Source of the DNA: Bartonella taylorii
Lineage (GTDB): Bacteria > Pseudomonadota > Alphaproteobacteria > Rhizobiales > Rhizobiaceae
NCBI RefSeq assembly: GCF_023920105.1
Contig: NZ_CP083693.1
Location: 1,257,001 to 1,321,000 of the forward strand
DNA: 64,000 nt
Reading direction: 5' to 3'
Shown here: in pieces, positions 1 through 9,715 of the stretch
How positions within the stretch are numbered: position 1 is the first letter of the stretch
Layout: every line of letters starts with the position of its first letter
The notes under the pieces: model-generated
What the model saw: only the letters and a program-made list of their open reading frames with translations
What the model was told of the DNA's origin: nothing
The model's database searches: none
Translations under genes and position numbers: made by a program

Positions 1-782
1 GGCATATAAAACTTGCAACCGCTGTTGAATTTATGCATACAGCAACCTTGTTACACGATGACGTGATTGATGAAAGTAATTTACGACGCGGAAAATCTAC
101 TGCACGAATGATTTGGGGGAATCAAGCAAGCGTACTTGTTGGTGATTTCCTGTTGGGACAAGCTTTTAAAATGATGGTCGATGTTGGTTCTATAGAAGCG
201 CTCTCTGTCCTAGCAAACGCTGCTGCAATTATTGCTGAGGGGGAAGTTATGCAACTTTCTGCAGCCAAAAATATACAAACCAGTGCTTCGGACTATCTTA
301 AAATCATCAACGCAAAAACAGCAGCACTTTTTTCAGCGGCTGCTGAAGTTGGACCAATTATTGCAGGTTATAAAGATAAAGAGCGTTCTGCATTGCGTGA
401 ATATGGAACATTGTTAGGACTAGCTTTCCAATTGATTGATGATGCACTTGACTATGGTGGCGCTGCTAAACATTTAGGAAAAAATATAGGAGACGATTTT
501 AGAGAAGGCAAAATCACAATGCCTGTTATCCTCGCATATGCACGCAGTAATACGGTAGAAAAAGCATTTTGGGAACAAGCTCTTGAAAACGGCAATAACA
601 ATGATGAAGCTTTCGCACATGCGCAATATTTAATAGAAAAATATGATAGCCTCTCAGATACAATAGAGCAAGCACGCATCTATGGAACACGTGCAACCAA
701 TGCTCTTGCTTCAATGAACAAAAATCTCGCTCACAATGCTCTCGTTGAGACTGTTGATTTTTGTATTGCGCGCGTAAACTGA
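1..782 (+). CDS. ispB: Polyprenyl diphosphate synthase (octaprenyl-type), 5' end cut by window
   Basis: Trans-isoprenyl diphosphate synthase that lengthens an allylic diphosphate with isopentenyl diphosphate to make the ubiquinone side chain. The reading frame is open from base 3, so the start lies upstream of the window. The first Asp-rich motif reads LLHDDVIDES just after the window start, followed by LRRGKSTARMIWGNQASVLVGD as a continuous conserved stretch. The second Asp-rich motif is FQLIDDALDY, and GKNIGDDFREGKITMP follows it; all are hallmarks of the long-chain group. About 260 codons are present, so only the first helices are missing. It is followed after about 90 bases by a same-strand TPR gene. 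The exact chain length of the product cannot be told from sequence; the octaprenyl or decaprenyl assignment is by analogy with Rhizobiales. Confidence 0.88.
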   Translation, partial: HIKLATAVEFMHTATLLHDDVIDESNLRRGKSTARMIWGNQASVLVGDFLLGQAFKMMVDVGSIEALSVLANAAAIIAEGEVMQLSAAKNIQTSASDYLKIINAKTAALFSAAAEVGPIIAGYKDKERSALREYGTLLGLAFQLIDDALDYGGAAKHLGKNIGDDFREGKITMPVILAYARSNTVEKAFWEQALENGNNNDEAFAHAQYLIEKYDSLSDTIEQARIYGTRATNALASMNKNLAHNALVETVDFCIARVN

Positions 783-875
783 TTATTTGCAAGAATCAGA
801 TATTTTTCAACAAAGTAATTAGATATGATCTATAAACCACAAAATCTATTGATTATCTTGAAAAGGACTAGCTCT

Positions 876-2570
876 ATGCACAATGCAACAGTATCCCGCT
901 TTTTTACTCTCTTTATTGCGGGTATCATGTTAATGCCTTCAGCTACCTACAGCAAAATAAACGCCACTATAAATACAACTTCATTTACAGGCGCCTATTT
1001 AGCTGGGAGAGTCGCAAATCATGAAAATAAAACAGATCTTGCTATAAATTATTTTAAACAAGCACTCGCTCATAAACCTGATAACATTGAAACACAAAAA
1101 GAGCTCCTTGAAGCCATGCTTTCTGTAGGAACATTCAAAGAAGCTGTTCAGCAAGCAAAAAAACTAAAAGAACAAGATATTATAACTCCCTTTGTTTCCT
1201 TGACATTATCGGTAGAAAGTCTCATAAGGAGAGATTACGAAAATGCCAAACTTCTTTTACAATTAAAAGTACCTCCAGAATCCAATAATCCAATAATTGA
1301 ACTCATTGGTGCATGGGTTACATTCGGATCTGGACAAAAATCTCAAGCAATCGCTGATCTTGAAAAAATCAAAGGGCCTGCTTGGTACGACCTTTTTATA
1401 CGTTATCATCTCGCACTCATGAGCGATCTAGCAGGACGTACACAAGACGCAAAAAAATATTTCATTCAAGCACTCAATAACAAACAGGGGACTCTTATCG
1501 CCCCTAATACCTATGAACGTATTATCATAGCTTACGCTTCATTCCAATTGCGCCATAAGATGCGCAATCAAGCTCTTCAGACTCTCAAGCATGGAGAACA
1601 AATGTTGTCAGGCCGAGAAGCACTCAAAAACATACGAGAAAAAGTTGAAAAAAACGCTTCCTTAGAAAAGTTAGTAAAAACACCTCAACAGGGAGCGGGC
1701 GAGGTATTGTACAACTTTGGAACAGCCCTCAACTACAAAAACTCAGGACAAATTGCACGTATTTTCAAACAGTTGTCTTTCGCCCTGTACCCTCAAAATG
1801 ATGCAACATTGTTTCAATTGGCAAATATTTCTACTAAATTGGGGAATCCTAATCAAGCCATTAAACTTTACCGTGCTTTACCATACCAATCCCCTTATTA
1901 TAGAGATGGACAACTTCAACTTGCATTTCTTCTTGCAAATAATAATAATTATAGTGAAGCCATCAAATTACTCTCGTCATTAAAGAAAAAATTCCCCAAC
2001 GATCGCGCCGTTCTGATAACGTTAGCCGCTTTTTATATACAAGATAATAAATTTGTCGAAGCTACCCAAATGCTGGATCAGACGATTGCACAGATAAAAA
2101 ATTTTCAACGAGAGGATTGGAAACTTTTTTACCAACGCGGTATCGCTTTCGAACATTTGCAACAATGGACAAAAGCCGAAATTGACCTGCGAAAAGCACT
2201 TGAATTTTTTCCTGATCAACCGCAAATCCTTAACTATTTAGGCTATTCACTTGTTGAACGTGGTGAAAAACTTGAAGAATCACTCCATATGTTGAAAAAG
2301 GCCTCTACATTACAACCGCAAAATAGTTACATCCTCGATTCTCTAGGATGGGCCTATTACAAACTTAAACAATATAACCAAGCTGTTCAAATACTAGAAA
2401 ATGCTGTCAAATTACATCCTGAAGATCCAACATTAAATGATCATTTAGGTGATGCCTATTGGCAAGTTGGACGCAAACGTGAAGCAATATTTCAGTGGAA
2501 TCATGCAATTGATGGGGAAGCAAAAAACTCTAAGGAAATCCAAAAGAAATTGAAAATTGGTTTGCAATAA
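876..2570 (+). CDS. Secreted or periplasmic tetratricopeptide-repeat protein
   Basis: 564-residue TPR protein. I choose the ATG at 876 because AAAGGA lies at 863-868 and the N-terminus MHNATVSRFFTLFIAGIM followed by a small-residue stretch looks like a signal peptide; an in-frame ATG at 825 would add 17 residues and has no clear Shine-Dalgarno. Repeats are recognisable from about residue 35 (AINYFKQALAHKPDNIETQK) and very clear in the last 150 residues (ILNYLGYSLVERG, ILDSLGWAYYKLKQYNQAV, LNDHLGDAYWQVGRKREA). Proteins of this build are conserved in Rhizobiales next to isoprenoid genes and are annotated only as TPR proteins. The repeats imply protein-protein contacts, probably in the periplasm or at the outer membrane; the partner is unknown. 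It lies about 100 bases before glyQ. Confidence 0.85.
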   Translation: MHNATVSRFFTLFIAGIMLMPSATYSKINATINTTSFTGAYLAGRVANHENKTDLAINYFKQALAHKPDNIETQKELLEAMLSVGTFKEAVQQAKKLKEQDIITPFVSLTLSVESLIRRDYENAKLLLQLKVPPESNNPIIELIGAWVTFGSGQKSQAIADLEKIKGPAWYDLFIRYHLALMSDLAGRTQDAKKYFIQALNNKQGTLIAPNTYERIIIAYASFQLRHKMRNQALQTLKHGEQMLSGREALKNIREKVEKNASLEKLVKTPQQGAGEVLYNFGTALNYKNSGQIARIFKQLSFALYPQNDATLFQLANISTKLGNPNQAIKLYRALPYQSPYYRDGQLQLAFLLANNNNYSEAIKLLSSLKKKFPNDRAVLITLAAFYIQDNKFVEATQMLDQTIAQIKNFQREDWKLFYQRGIAFEHLQQWTKAEIDLRKALEFFPDQPQILNYLGYSLVERGEKLEESLHMLKKASTLQPQNSYILDSLGWAYYKLKQYNQAVQILENAVKLHPEDPTLNDHLGDAYWQVGRKREAIFQWNHAIDGEAKNSKEIQKKLKIGLQ

Positions 2571-2671
2571 ATAACGAGGCTTGACCATAATCCTATGAAA
2601 CAATAGACAGGTATAAAAGCTGAAGTCCCTTTAGTTGCTGTCTATTGGTTAAATGTTAAAGAGTATAAAGC

Positions 2672-3616
2672 GTGAAACTACCTGAACATCTCAATCCAAA
2701 ACGTTCTTTTCAGGGACTTATCTTAACTTTGCAAAATTATTGGGCTCATTATGGATGCGCAATTTTGCAACCTTATGATATGGAAGTCGGTGCCGGCACT
2801 TTTCATCCGGCCACAACACTGCGCTCATTGGGACCACGCCCTTGGAAAGTGGCATACGTCCAACCTTCTCGACGCCCAACAGATGGTCGATATGGTAAAA
2901 ATCCAAATCGTTTACAGCACTATTATCAATTCCAAGTTCTCCTCAAGCCTTCCCCCCCCAATTTACAAGAACTTTATATAAAGTCACTACAAGCCATTGG
3001 TCTTGATACAAAACTTCATGATATTCGCTTTGTTGAAGATGATTGGGAAAGTCCAACGCTCGGGGCTTGGGGACTTGGATGGGAATGCTGGTGTGATGGA
3101 ATGGAAATTTCCCAATTTACTTATTTTCAACAGGTTTGCGGCATTGAGTGCGCTCCCGTTTCAGGAGAACTTACCTACGGGCTTGAACGTCTAGCAATGT
3201 ATATACAGAGTGTTGATAATGTCTATGATCTTAACTTTAATGGTTTAGATGGCGAAAACAAAATAAGTTATGGAGATATTTTTTTACAAGCAGAGCAGGA
3301 ATATTCATACTACAATTTTGAGTTTGCGGATACCAAATTGCTGCACCAGCATTTTATCGATGCAGAACGCGAATGCATCGCACTTCTTGAGGCTGGACAA
3401 CCAAATCAAGAAAATGGCTTACATCTGTGCGTTTTTCCAGCTTATGACCAATGTATTAAAGCTAGCCATATCTTTAACCTTTTGCAGGCACGTGGCGTTA
3501 TTTCTGTGACTGAACGGCAAAGTTATATTCTTCGCGTTCGTGATCTCGCGCGCCGTTGTGGAGAAGCTTTCTTGCTAACAAAAGCTGGTCAAATATCCCC
3601 TAAAGGAGAAGCCTAA
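2672..3616 (+). CDS. glyQ: Glycyl-tRNA synthetase alpha subunit
   Basis: Catalytic alpha chain of the bacterial (alpha-beta)2 glycyl-tRNA synthetase, 314 residues, the usual length for the family. Starts with GTG. The family signature is plain from the first residues: [19 protein letters not shown], then [20 protein letters not shown] and the class II motif 2 region around [19 protein letters not shown]. The invariant [17 protein letters not shown] block is also present. Its stop codon overlaps the glyS start (TAATG), so the two subunits are translationally coupled and made in equal amounts. A run of eight C at about 2952-2958 lies inside the gene and is in frame. Confidence 0.97.
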   Translation: MKLPEHLNPKRSFQGLILTLQNYWAHYGCAILQPYDMEVGAGTFHPATTLRSLGPRPWKVAYVQPSRRPTDGRYGKNPNRLQHYYQFQVLLKPSPPNLQELYIKSLQAIGLDTKLHDIRFVEDDWESPTLGAWGLGWECWCDGMEISQFTYFQQVCGIECAPVSGELTYGLERLAMYIQSVDNVYDLNFNGLDGENKISYGDIFLQAEQEYSYYNFEFADTKLLHQHFIDAERECIALLEAGQPNQENGLHLCVFPAYDQCIKASHIFNLLQARGVISVTERQSYILRVRDLARRCGEAFLLTKAGQISPKGEA

Positions 3617-5838
3617 TGTCTGATCTTCTTCTGGAACTTTTTAGCGAAGAAATCCCTGCTCGCATGCAACGCAAAGCTGCTGCTGACCTCAAAAAATCTG
3701 TTACAGATCAACTTGTGAAGGCGGGATTAACCTATAAAGTTGCCTGTGAATATTGGACACCTCGTCGACTAACATTAGACGTACGTGGAATTTCTATGCG
3801 CTCAAAAGATATCTATGAAGAACGCAAAGGACCCAATACAAAATCACCGCAGCACGTAATTGATGGCTTCCTGCGCGCGACAGGACTGAGTAATATTTCT
3901 GAAGCACAGATTGCACATGATAATAAAAAAGGTGATTTTTATATCGCTAAAATCATCAAGAAAGGTCGGAAAGCAGAAGAAATTATTGCCGATATTTTAC
4001 CAAATATTATTCGCAATTTTCCATGGCCAAAGTCTATGCGTTGGGGTGAAGATTCAGCAAAAAGTGGAGTACTAAAGTGGGTTCGATCTTTACAAAACAT
4101 TCTTTGCGTCTTCGGACCAGAAATTGGTGAAACCTATGTTATTCCATTTACAATTGATTCTCTCAAAAGCAATAATCTAACCTATGGTCATCGCTTCTTA
4201 AGTGACGGAAAACCACTCCAAATTCGCCGCTTTGATGATTATATTGCTCAACTTGAAGCCCATAAAGTTATTCTCGATGCCGAAAGGCGAAAGAATATTA
4301 TTTTGGCGGATGCTCAAAATCTTTGCTTCGCAAACGGTTTAGAACTGGTTCAAGATAATGCCCTTTTAGAAGAAATTGCTGGCCTTGTTGAATGGCCTGT
4401 TGTCCTTATAGGTAATTTTGACAAATCTTTCCTTGATATTCCTCCAGAAATCATTCGCTTGACCATTCGAGCTCACCAAAAATGTTTTGTAACCCGTAAT
4501 CAAGGCGAAAAGATCAAGCTCTCTCATCATTTTATTCTCGTTTCTAATATCCTTGCAAGTGATGAAGGAAAAGAAATTTCTAAAGGAAATAGTAAAGTTG
4601 TCTGTGCTCGTCTTTCCGACGCACTCTATTTTTGGCAAACAGACCAGCATAATTTGCCTGATATCAAGCAGTTGGAATCTTCTGCAAAAAAATTTGATCT
4701 TGATTTAAAGAAACCTCTCGATCAAAGGATGGCACGACTTGATCATTTAAATGTAACTTTCCATGCAAAATTAGGTACACAAGGTGCAAGAGTAGAACGA
4801 ATTGCTACCTTAGCACAAAAAATTGCTCCTTTAGTGCAAACGGACCCTCTCTTAGCTAAACGTGCAGCAGTACTTGCAAAAGCTGATTTACAGACAGAAG
4901 TTGTCGGAGAATTTTCTGAACTGCAAGGTCTAATAGGACGAAAATACGCTCTTCTCCAAGGAGAAAGTCCTCGCGTAGCTGAAGCAATTGAAGACCACTA
5001 TAAACCCCTAGGGCCCACAGATCGTGTTCCACATGAACCTCTTGCTATAACCATTGCGCTAGCTGATAAAATTGATACGCTCATTGGTTTTTGGCTCATT
5101 AATGAAAAACCAACCGGTTCAAAAGATCCCTATGCGTTAAGACGAGCAGCATTAGGAATTATTAAGCTTGTTCTTTCGCGTGACTGGAAAATCAATCTTA
5201 TGCCACTGTTTAATCTGGCAACAAATCTTTTTTTACAACAAAAAATAAAACAGGAAATATCTCCAATAGAAACTGAACAGCCGCAGAATATACTTTCAGA
5301 AAAAGTACAATATATTTTAACAGACCTGTTGTCCTTTTTTCATGAACGTTTAAAAATCTATCTAAAAGAAGAAGGTGCTCGTTATGATGCTATTGAAGCA
5401 GTCTTAAACAAAGATGCTGATGACTTTTTGTTAGTCACGCGTCGTGTTGAAGCACTCATTGCTTTTATAAATACAAGTGAGGGAAGCAGCTTTTTAGCCG
5501 CTGTAAAACGCACTGTAAATATTCTTGAAAATGCATTCCCAAAAGGCACCATAATAGCAAACGAAATTACTCCTGAACTCTTTATTGAAAAAGAAGAAAA
5601 ACAGCTTTATCAAGAAATCATTGAGGTAGAAAAAAAAGTTCATAATCACATCAGTGCAATAAATTTATCAGGTGCACTCAATACGCTAGCTCAACTCGGA
5701 AAATTTATCGATATATTTTTCGAAAAAGTATTGGTGAACGATAAAAATCCTGATATTCGCACTAACCGTCTCGCTCTTCTCAAACGTATCCATACCATTA
5801 CAGAAGTAGTAGCAGACTTCTCGAAACTTGTAATTTAA
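3616..5838 (+). CDS. glyS: Glycyl-tRNA synthetase beta subunit
   Basis: 740-residue beta chain of tetrameric glycyl-tRNA synthetase; it contacts tRNA-Gly and carries the anticodon-binding domain. The N-terminus [18 protein letters not shown] is the family signature. The middle has the conserved RLDHLNVTFHAKLGTQGARV segment and the HD-like block AKADLQTEVVGEFSELQG, GRKYALLQGE. The C-terminal anticodon-binding region includes DDFLLVTRRVEAL. It is slightly longer than the roughly 690 residues usual outside Rhizobiales. Its ATG at 3616 overlaps the glyQ stop by one base, so it depends on glyQ translation. It is the last gene of the cluster; downstream is a 576-base non-coding spacer before the convergent atp genes. 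Confidence 0.97.
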   Translation: MSDLLLELFSEEIPARMQRKAAADLKKSVTDQLVKAGLTYKVACEYWTPRRLTLDVRGISMRSKDIYEERKGPNTKSPQHVIDGFLRATGLSNISEAQIAHDNKKGDFYIAKIIKKGRKAEEIIADILPNIIRNFPWPKSMRWGEDSAKSGVLKWVRSLQNILCVFGPEIGETYVIPFTIDSLKSNNLTYGHRFLSDGKPLQIRRFDDYIAQLEAHKVILDAERRKNIILADAQNLCFANGLELVQDNALLEEIAGLVEWPVVLIGNFDKSFLDIPPEIIRLTIRAHQKCFVTRNQGEKIKLSHHFILVSNILASDEGKEISKGNSKVVCARLSDALYFWQTDQHNLPDIKQLESSAKKFDLDLKKPLDQRMARLDHLNVTFHAKLGTQGARVERIATLAQKIAPLVQTDPLLAKRAAVLAKADLQTEVVGEFSELQGLIGRKYALLQGESPRVAEAIEDHYKPLGPTDRVPHEPLAITIALADKIDTLIGFWLINEKPTGSKDPYALRRAALGIIKLVLSRDWKINLMPLFNLATNLFLQQKIKQEISPIETEQPQNILSEKVQYILTDLLSFFHERLKIYLKEEGARYDAIEAVLNKDADDFLLVTRRVEALIAFINTSEGSSFLAAVKRTVNILENAFPKGTIIANEITPELFIEKEEKQLYQEIIEVEKKVHNHISAINLSGALNTLAQLGKFIDIFFEKVLVNDKNPDIRTNRLALLKRIHTITEVVADFSKLVI

Positions 5839-6414
5839 AAATTAAACACTCTCTAAACTAAAAGAATAATGAAGATAAAATTCTCCTACTTTTTGTCATT
5901 GAACATTAAAAAAACATTGGAAAAATTTCAGTACGAAGCTTGAGACAGTTTTAAGAGCAATTGTAGAACTTATGATGTAAATATTACTTTATAATAATTG
6001 GTAAAAAAGTTGCGTAATCATCAAATACAGTAAGAACTTTCAACTCTCTCATTAGAATAACAAATCATTTTCTTGCACTTCACAAGTGGGGTCAATACAT
6101 GAATAAAAACCATTTGAAAAAAAAGTAAATACATCTCTTATGTAGCATCTAAATGCCACAGCCATAACCTTTTGAGCTTATAAATAAAACAATGGTACTG
6201 GCTTGTATTTTCACAAGCAAAAAGATAATAGCATCCTATAGATTTTGCGTTATATCTTTCATAGGTAGGCAAAAAAATGAGCTTGAGGACAAGGCGAGGC
6301 GTTTTTTTTAAAACTAAGTGTAGAAATTAGTAGTACAAGAGAAAGTGTAAAAAGATAAAACACTCAATCTTGAAAAGGAACTATGCTGCTAAAATTCAAT
6401 ACTGCAAGCTGCCA
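5839..6414. other. Non-coding spacer between convergent glyS and atpF
   Basis: No open frame with a credible start lies in this AT-rich stretch. It contains one copy (6024-6230) of a degenerate intergenic sequence that recurs at 31431-31653. Near 6282-6308 a G-rich segment followed by eight T may terminate glyS transcription, but I see no clean long stem. Confidence 0.6.
6024..6230 (+). repeat. Degenerate intergenic repeat, copy A
   Basis: Shares blocks in the same order and spacing with 31431-31653: AATACAGTAAGA, then AAATCATT.TTTGC..TCACAAGTGGG after about 45 bases, then ATAAAAA and, about 150 bases on, a CTTGTAT..AAG.AAAAATGA.AATG-like block. Identity is patchy, so this is either an old duplicated spacer or the relic of a mobile or coding element. 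No terminal inverted repeats or transposase are visible. Confidence 0.5.
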
Positions 6415-6909
6415 TTAATTAAGATATGTTTTCATTTTGGTAAGAGATTCTTCACCAAGAGATTCCTTAATAAGTTCATTCGCTTTATTAGAATCTAATT
6501 CTTTTGCGATAAGCGTACGTGCAGCGGAAACTGCCAAATCGATAGCAGATGAAGAAACCATACGTATTGCATCAGCTTCTGCTTGAGCAATTTTTTGCTC
6601 TGCTAACTTATTGCGATTCTTCACATATTCTTCTGCTTTTGCACGAGCCTGAGCGATAATAGCTGTAACTTCATGCTTAGCTGCTGCAATAATCTCTTGG
6701 GCATCTTTCTCTGCTTCCGCATGTTTCCGCTGATATTCAGCCAGAACCTCCTGTGCCTCTTCACGAAGACGCAGAGCTTCATCAAGCTCATCTTTGATAC
6801 GCTTTGCTCGGGCATCAAGATGGCGAACAACCATTTGTGGAATTTTGAAATAAACCAAAAGAGCCAGAAAAAGAATTAACCCAACAAAAGCCCAAAAAGT
6901 ATCAGTCAT
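6415..6909 (-). CDS. atpF: ATP synthase F0 subunit b
   Basis: 164-residue b subunit, one of two peripheral-stalk chains that hold F1 to the membrane sector. An N-terminal membrane helix (FWAFVGLILFLALLVYF, residues about 5-21) is followed by a long, strongly charged coiled coil rich in Ala, Glu, Lys and Arg, which is typical. It is the last gene of the F0 cluster, 11 bases after the b' gene, and the two are probably translated together. In Alphaproteobacteria the F0 genes form a cluster separate from the F1 genes, and that is the case here: no F1 gene is nearby. Confidence 0.95.
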   Translation of the reverse strand: MTDTFWAFVGLILFLALLVYFKIPQMVVRHLDARAKRIKDELDEALRLREEAQEVLAEYQRKHAEAEKDAQEIIAAAKHEVTAIIAQARAKAEEYVKNRNKLAEQKIAQAEADAIRMVSSSAIDLAVSAARTLIAKELDSNKANELIKESLGEESLTKMKTYLN

Positions 6910-6920
6910 CCTCGTATCCT

Positions 6921-7487
6921 TCAGTAATCGACAATTTTAATAACTGAACGAACAGCCTCTTTGCTAATATTAACATCAGTCAATTTTTTTACGATTTCAA
7001 GAGCCACTTCTTCGGCAATAGAACCAACATTTTGCATAGCCTTATCCCGAATTTTTGTTATCTGTTTTTCAGCATCTGCTAACTTTTTCCCCAAACTTTC
7101 TTCAATTTCCTTTCGTTCAAGCTCAACCTTTTCTTTTAACTCTTCACTCGCTACTTGTGCTATATCATGTGCCCGCGAACGAGCCTCTGCCAATTTCCGC
7201 TCGTAAGTTTCAACTACGGTATCCGCTTCCTGCTTCATACGCATTGCTTGATCCAAATCAGATGCGATTCGATCTCGACGTGTTTCAATAACACCGCCAA
7301 TACGCGGTACAATTACGCGAGAGATAAAGAGATAAAAAAGACCAAAAGAAATTGCCAACCAAAAAAAGTGCGAACCAAAATACACAAAATCAAAAGGTGG
7401 AAACACACGATCCGCATGTTCTGCCACACTCTTGATATGTCCTATAGGCCTTTCAGTGATCTGTGCATAAGCGCTGGAAACAAACAT
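6921..7487 (-). CDS. atpF2: ATP synthase F0 subunit b' (second b-type subunit)
   Basis: 188-residue b' chain, found in Alphaproteobacteria and photosynthetic bacteria in place of a second identical b. After a short N-terminal extension (to about residue 35) comes one membrane helix, [19 protein letters not shown], then [20 protein letters not shown], a conserved dimerisation start, and a long charged coiled coil. It is separated from atpE by 131 bases that contain a terminator-like hairpin, so it may be made in lower amount than subunit c, which fits stalk stoichiometry. It sits 11 bases before the b gene. Confidence 0.94.
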   Translation of the reverse strand: MFVSSAYAQITERPIGHIKSVAEHADRVFPPFDFVYFGSHFFWLAISFGLFYLFISRVIVPRIGGVIETRRDRIASDLDQAMRMKQEADTVVETYERKLAEARSRAHDIAQVASEELKEKVELERKEIEESLGKKLADAEKQITKIRDKAMQNVGSIAEEVALEIVKKLTDVNISKEAVRSVIKIVDY

Positions 7488-7562
7488 TTTCTTTCATCTT
7501 TCAAAAAACTTATTAAAGCCCCCCAACAACTGATGACAACTAACTAACGTTCTTTCCGTTAA

Positions 7563-7610
7563 GAGAAAAAAGGGATACCTGCCTCTCATACAGAAAACAA
7601 GCACCCCTTT
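7563..7610 (-). terminator. Terminator or attenuator-like hairpin between atpE and atpF2
   Basis: Read on the minus strand, AAAGGGGTGC pairs with GTATCCCTTT (10 pairs, two of them G-T) across a loop of about 22 bases, and the right arm runs into TTTTTTCTC. It starts 9 bases after the atpE stop. The shape is that of an intrinsic terminator; because b' and b follow on the same strand, partial termination would leave more atpE message than stalk-subunit message. Confidence 0.55.
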
Positions 7611-7618
7611 GACGATGA

Positions 7619-7849
7619 TCAAACCCCAAAAAGAAGCAATAAAGCAATGAGCAATGAAAAAATACCCAAAGCTTCCGTCACAGCAAAACCAAAGACGAGA
7701 CGACCAAACTGACTATCTGCTGCTGATGGATTGCGTAATGCACCAGAAAGATAGCTACCAAAAATATTTCCAAGGCCCAAAGCTGTCCCCGCCATACCAA
7801 AGCAAGCAAGACCAGCTCCAATATATTTTGCTGCAAGCACTAATTCCAT
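7619..7849 (-). CDS. atpE: ATP synthase F0 subunit c (proteolipid)
   Basis: 76-residue double-helix hairpin that forms the rotor ring. The first helix is rich in Gly and Ala (YIGAGLACFGMAGTALGLG), the polar loop carries the invariant RNP (ALRNPSA), and the second helix holds the proton-binding carboxylate, a Glu in FAVTEALGIFSLL. Length and composition match the alphaproteobacterial c subunit. It lies 54 bases after atpB and is followed by a terminator-like hairpin. AAGGAGAATA at the plus-strand positions just above the start gives a strong Shine-Dalgarno, as expected for the most abundant subunit. Confidence 0.97.
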   Translation of the reverse strand: MELVLAAKYIGAGLACFGMAGTALGLGNIFGSYLSGALRNPSAADSQFGRLVFGFAVTEALGIFSLLIALLLLFGV

Positions 7850-7903
7850 ATTATTCTCCTTTTAAGTAAAATTATACCATTCGACGGAAAACCGCCAATT
7901 TTA

Positions 7904-8662
7904 TTAATGTCCTGGATGAACTGCATCATTAAGATACATACAAGTTAGAACCGTAAAGACATAAGCCTGAAGAAATGCAACCAAAAATTCAAGAGCAGTA
8001 ATCGCTACAGTCATGATAAGCGGTAAAACCGAACCACCAACACCTACAATCCCTACCCCAATCATTGAGACAATAAAACCAGAAAATACTTTGAGAGTAA
8101 TATGACCAGCGAGCATATTAGCAAAAAGACGAAGTGAAAGACTGATAGGACGAGAAAGAAAAGAAATAACCTCAATCATCGTAACCAAAGGCAAAACTAC
8201 AACAGGCACGCCACTAGGAACAAACAATCTCAAAAAACTGACTCCATGCTTATAAAAACCATAACCAATGACCGTCAAAATCACTACCATAGCCAAAGAA
8301 AACGTGATCATAATCTGAGAGGTAATTGTATAAAAATAAGGGAAAAGACCAATAAAATTGGCAACCAAAATAAAAGTAAATAGGGAAAAAACTAAAGGGA
8401 AAAATTGCATTCCCTGCACACCAGATGATTCCCGCAAAGTCGACGCTACAAATTCATACGCCATTTCTGAAAGAGACTGCATTCGTGTTGGGACTAATCC
8501 ACGACTTGATGACGAAATGAAGAGAAAAACTGAAGTTACAACAACTGTAGCTACTATAAAAAATGATACATTTGTAAACGATAAATCCATATCTCCTATG
8601 GAAATCTTAATCAGTCGTGAAACTTCAAACTGATGGATAGGATCTGGAGCGTGCGATGTCAC
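7904..8662 (-). CDS. atpB: ATP synthase F0 subunit a
   Basis: 252-residue polytopic subunit that forms the proton half-channels beside the c ring. The family signature [14 protein letters not shown] contains the essential Arg that faces the c-ring carboxylate, in the fourth predicted helix. The N-terminus [17 protein letters not shown] is typical of Rhizobiales. At least five hydrophobic helices are visible. It starts 8 bases after atpI ends and precedes atpE on the same strand, which is the standard order. Confidence 0.96.
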   Translation of the reverse strand: MTSHAPDPIHQFEVSRLIKISIGDMDLSFTNVSFFIVATVVVTSVFLFISSSSRGLVPTRMQSLSEMAYEFVASTLRESSGVQGMQFFPLVFSLFTFILVANFIGLFPYFYTITSQIMITFSLAMVVILTVIGYGFYKHGVSFLRLFVPSGVPVVVLPLVTMIEVISFLSRPISLSLRLFANMLAGHITLKVFSGFIVSMIGVGIVGVGGSVLPLIMTVAITALEFLVAFLQAYVFTVLTCMYLNDAVHPGH

Positions 8663-8669
8663 TTCAACC

Positions 8670-9095
8670 TCATTTATCAGACCGCTTATCGGTCCCTTTA
8701 TCTTGGCGTAATACGCCCTTTTGCCTTAATTGACTGGAGGTAATATACCCCACAGACCGAAGAACACTTAATACACCAGCAGCAAATCCAAGAAAAAGAA
8801 AAAACACCAACCCCCATGGTGATGAACCTGCTAACTTATCAAATCCCACCCCCAAAACAACGCTGACAATAATACTCGCCAGAAACTCACTGGAAAGCTT
8901 AATTGTATGCGCCATCCTCCCTTGTTGCTTTTCCCCCTCATTCCCATACTCCCGCTTCTTTAATGCTTTCTTACGCATTAAAGCTCTACCTAAATTCTTA
9001 CTCCGACATTCTAAATCCTCTGAATGAAAGAAGCCTCCTTGCTCTTTTTCTTCAGCTCCCTCCCGTGGCACAACGGGTTTACCGCCCTCCGCCAT
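8670..9095 (-). CDS. atpI: AtpI-like F0 assembly protein
   Basis: Small membrane protein that precedes the F0 genes and assists c-ring assembly or magnesium supply. The likely start is the ATG at 9095 ([20 protein letters not shown]), because AAGGAG lies 7 bases upstream on the minus strand; a start 10 codons earlier is possible but lacks this site. About 141 residues: a charged N-terminal half, then two membrane helices ([19 protein letters not shown] and [19 protein letters not shown]) of the AtpI/AtpZ type. It is the first gene of the operon, and the promoter must lie in the 600-base spacer above it. Confidence 0.88.
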   Translation of the reverse strand: MAEGGKPVVPREGAEEKEQGGFFHSEDLECRSKNLGRALMRKKALKKREYGNEGEKQQGRMAHTIKLSSEFLASIIVSVVLGVGFDKLAGSSPWGLVFFLFLGFAAGVLSVLRSVGYITSSQLRQKGVLRQDKGTDKRSDK

Positions 9096-9125
9096 AATTG
9101 GCTCCTTAGTCAAAAAGCAAAGCAA

Positions 9126-9715
9126 AAACGTATCTCATAAAACCGTGAGCATCATATTGTTCCTGAACTTATTCGTCAAGACGCTAAAAGAAATCTATCA
9201 CAATTTATCGCACAAATAACATGTTTTTCAATCTTATACACCCAATTACTAATACACCTTAAAATAATCCAGCTTCACCTGCAAATAATGTGTTTCCACC
9301 TCACTTTTAGCCACAATTCTAGAAACATTCCGAAAAAATATCTTCTTATAACAAACCAAATGTTGTACATTGTCATCCATCATTAAATAAAACTATCATC
9401 GATGATGACTGCTACATCTTTTAATGCACAACATAGATCTATGATTTAATATACGTTATGCAACAAGGCTACATAAATAGGGCTTTAAACACAAATGTTA
9501 CACAGCCTTGTACAACTGTAATTAACTTTTTAAATCCTTATCCCTGCAGTTGAAATATTAATAAATGCAAAAAATACTTTCACTTTTTATTTAAATGGAT
9601 CGCCGCAAATTAGCATTTCTGCCCTACAATTTATAGATACTAAATTTTCCTTTACGCAAGCCAGCATCTCTTTGCTTGGCGCTAATTATTATAATTTCTC
9701 TTGCATTAAGAAGAT
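9126..9715. other. Non-coding spacer upstream of the atp cluster
   Basis: AT-rich and without a credible gene. It must hold the atp promoter (towards 9126) and the end of der transcription at the other side. I could not pick a confident promoter by eye. Confidence 0.5.

Noticed and set aside
2952-2958. C-run in glyQ as a phase-variation switch
   Set aside because: It encodes Pro-Pro in a conserved essential gene and is short; similar short runs occur in folD and pyrD.
6282-6308. Intrinsic terminator for glyS at the G-rich segment before eight T
   Set aside because: The stem that can be drawn is only about four pairs, so it is mentioned but not listed as a terminator.
6961-7547. Several plus-strand open frames opposite the atp genes
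   Set aside because: They are antisense shadows of atpF2, which has clear family motifs.
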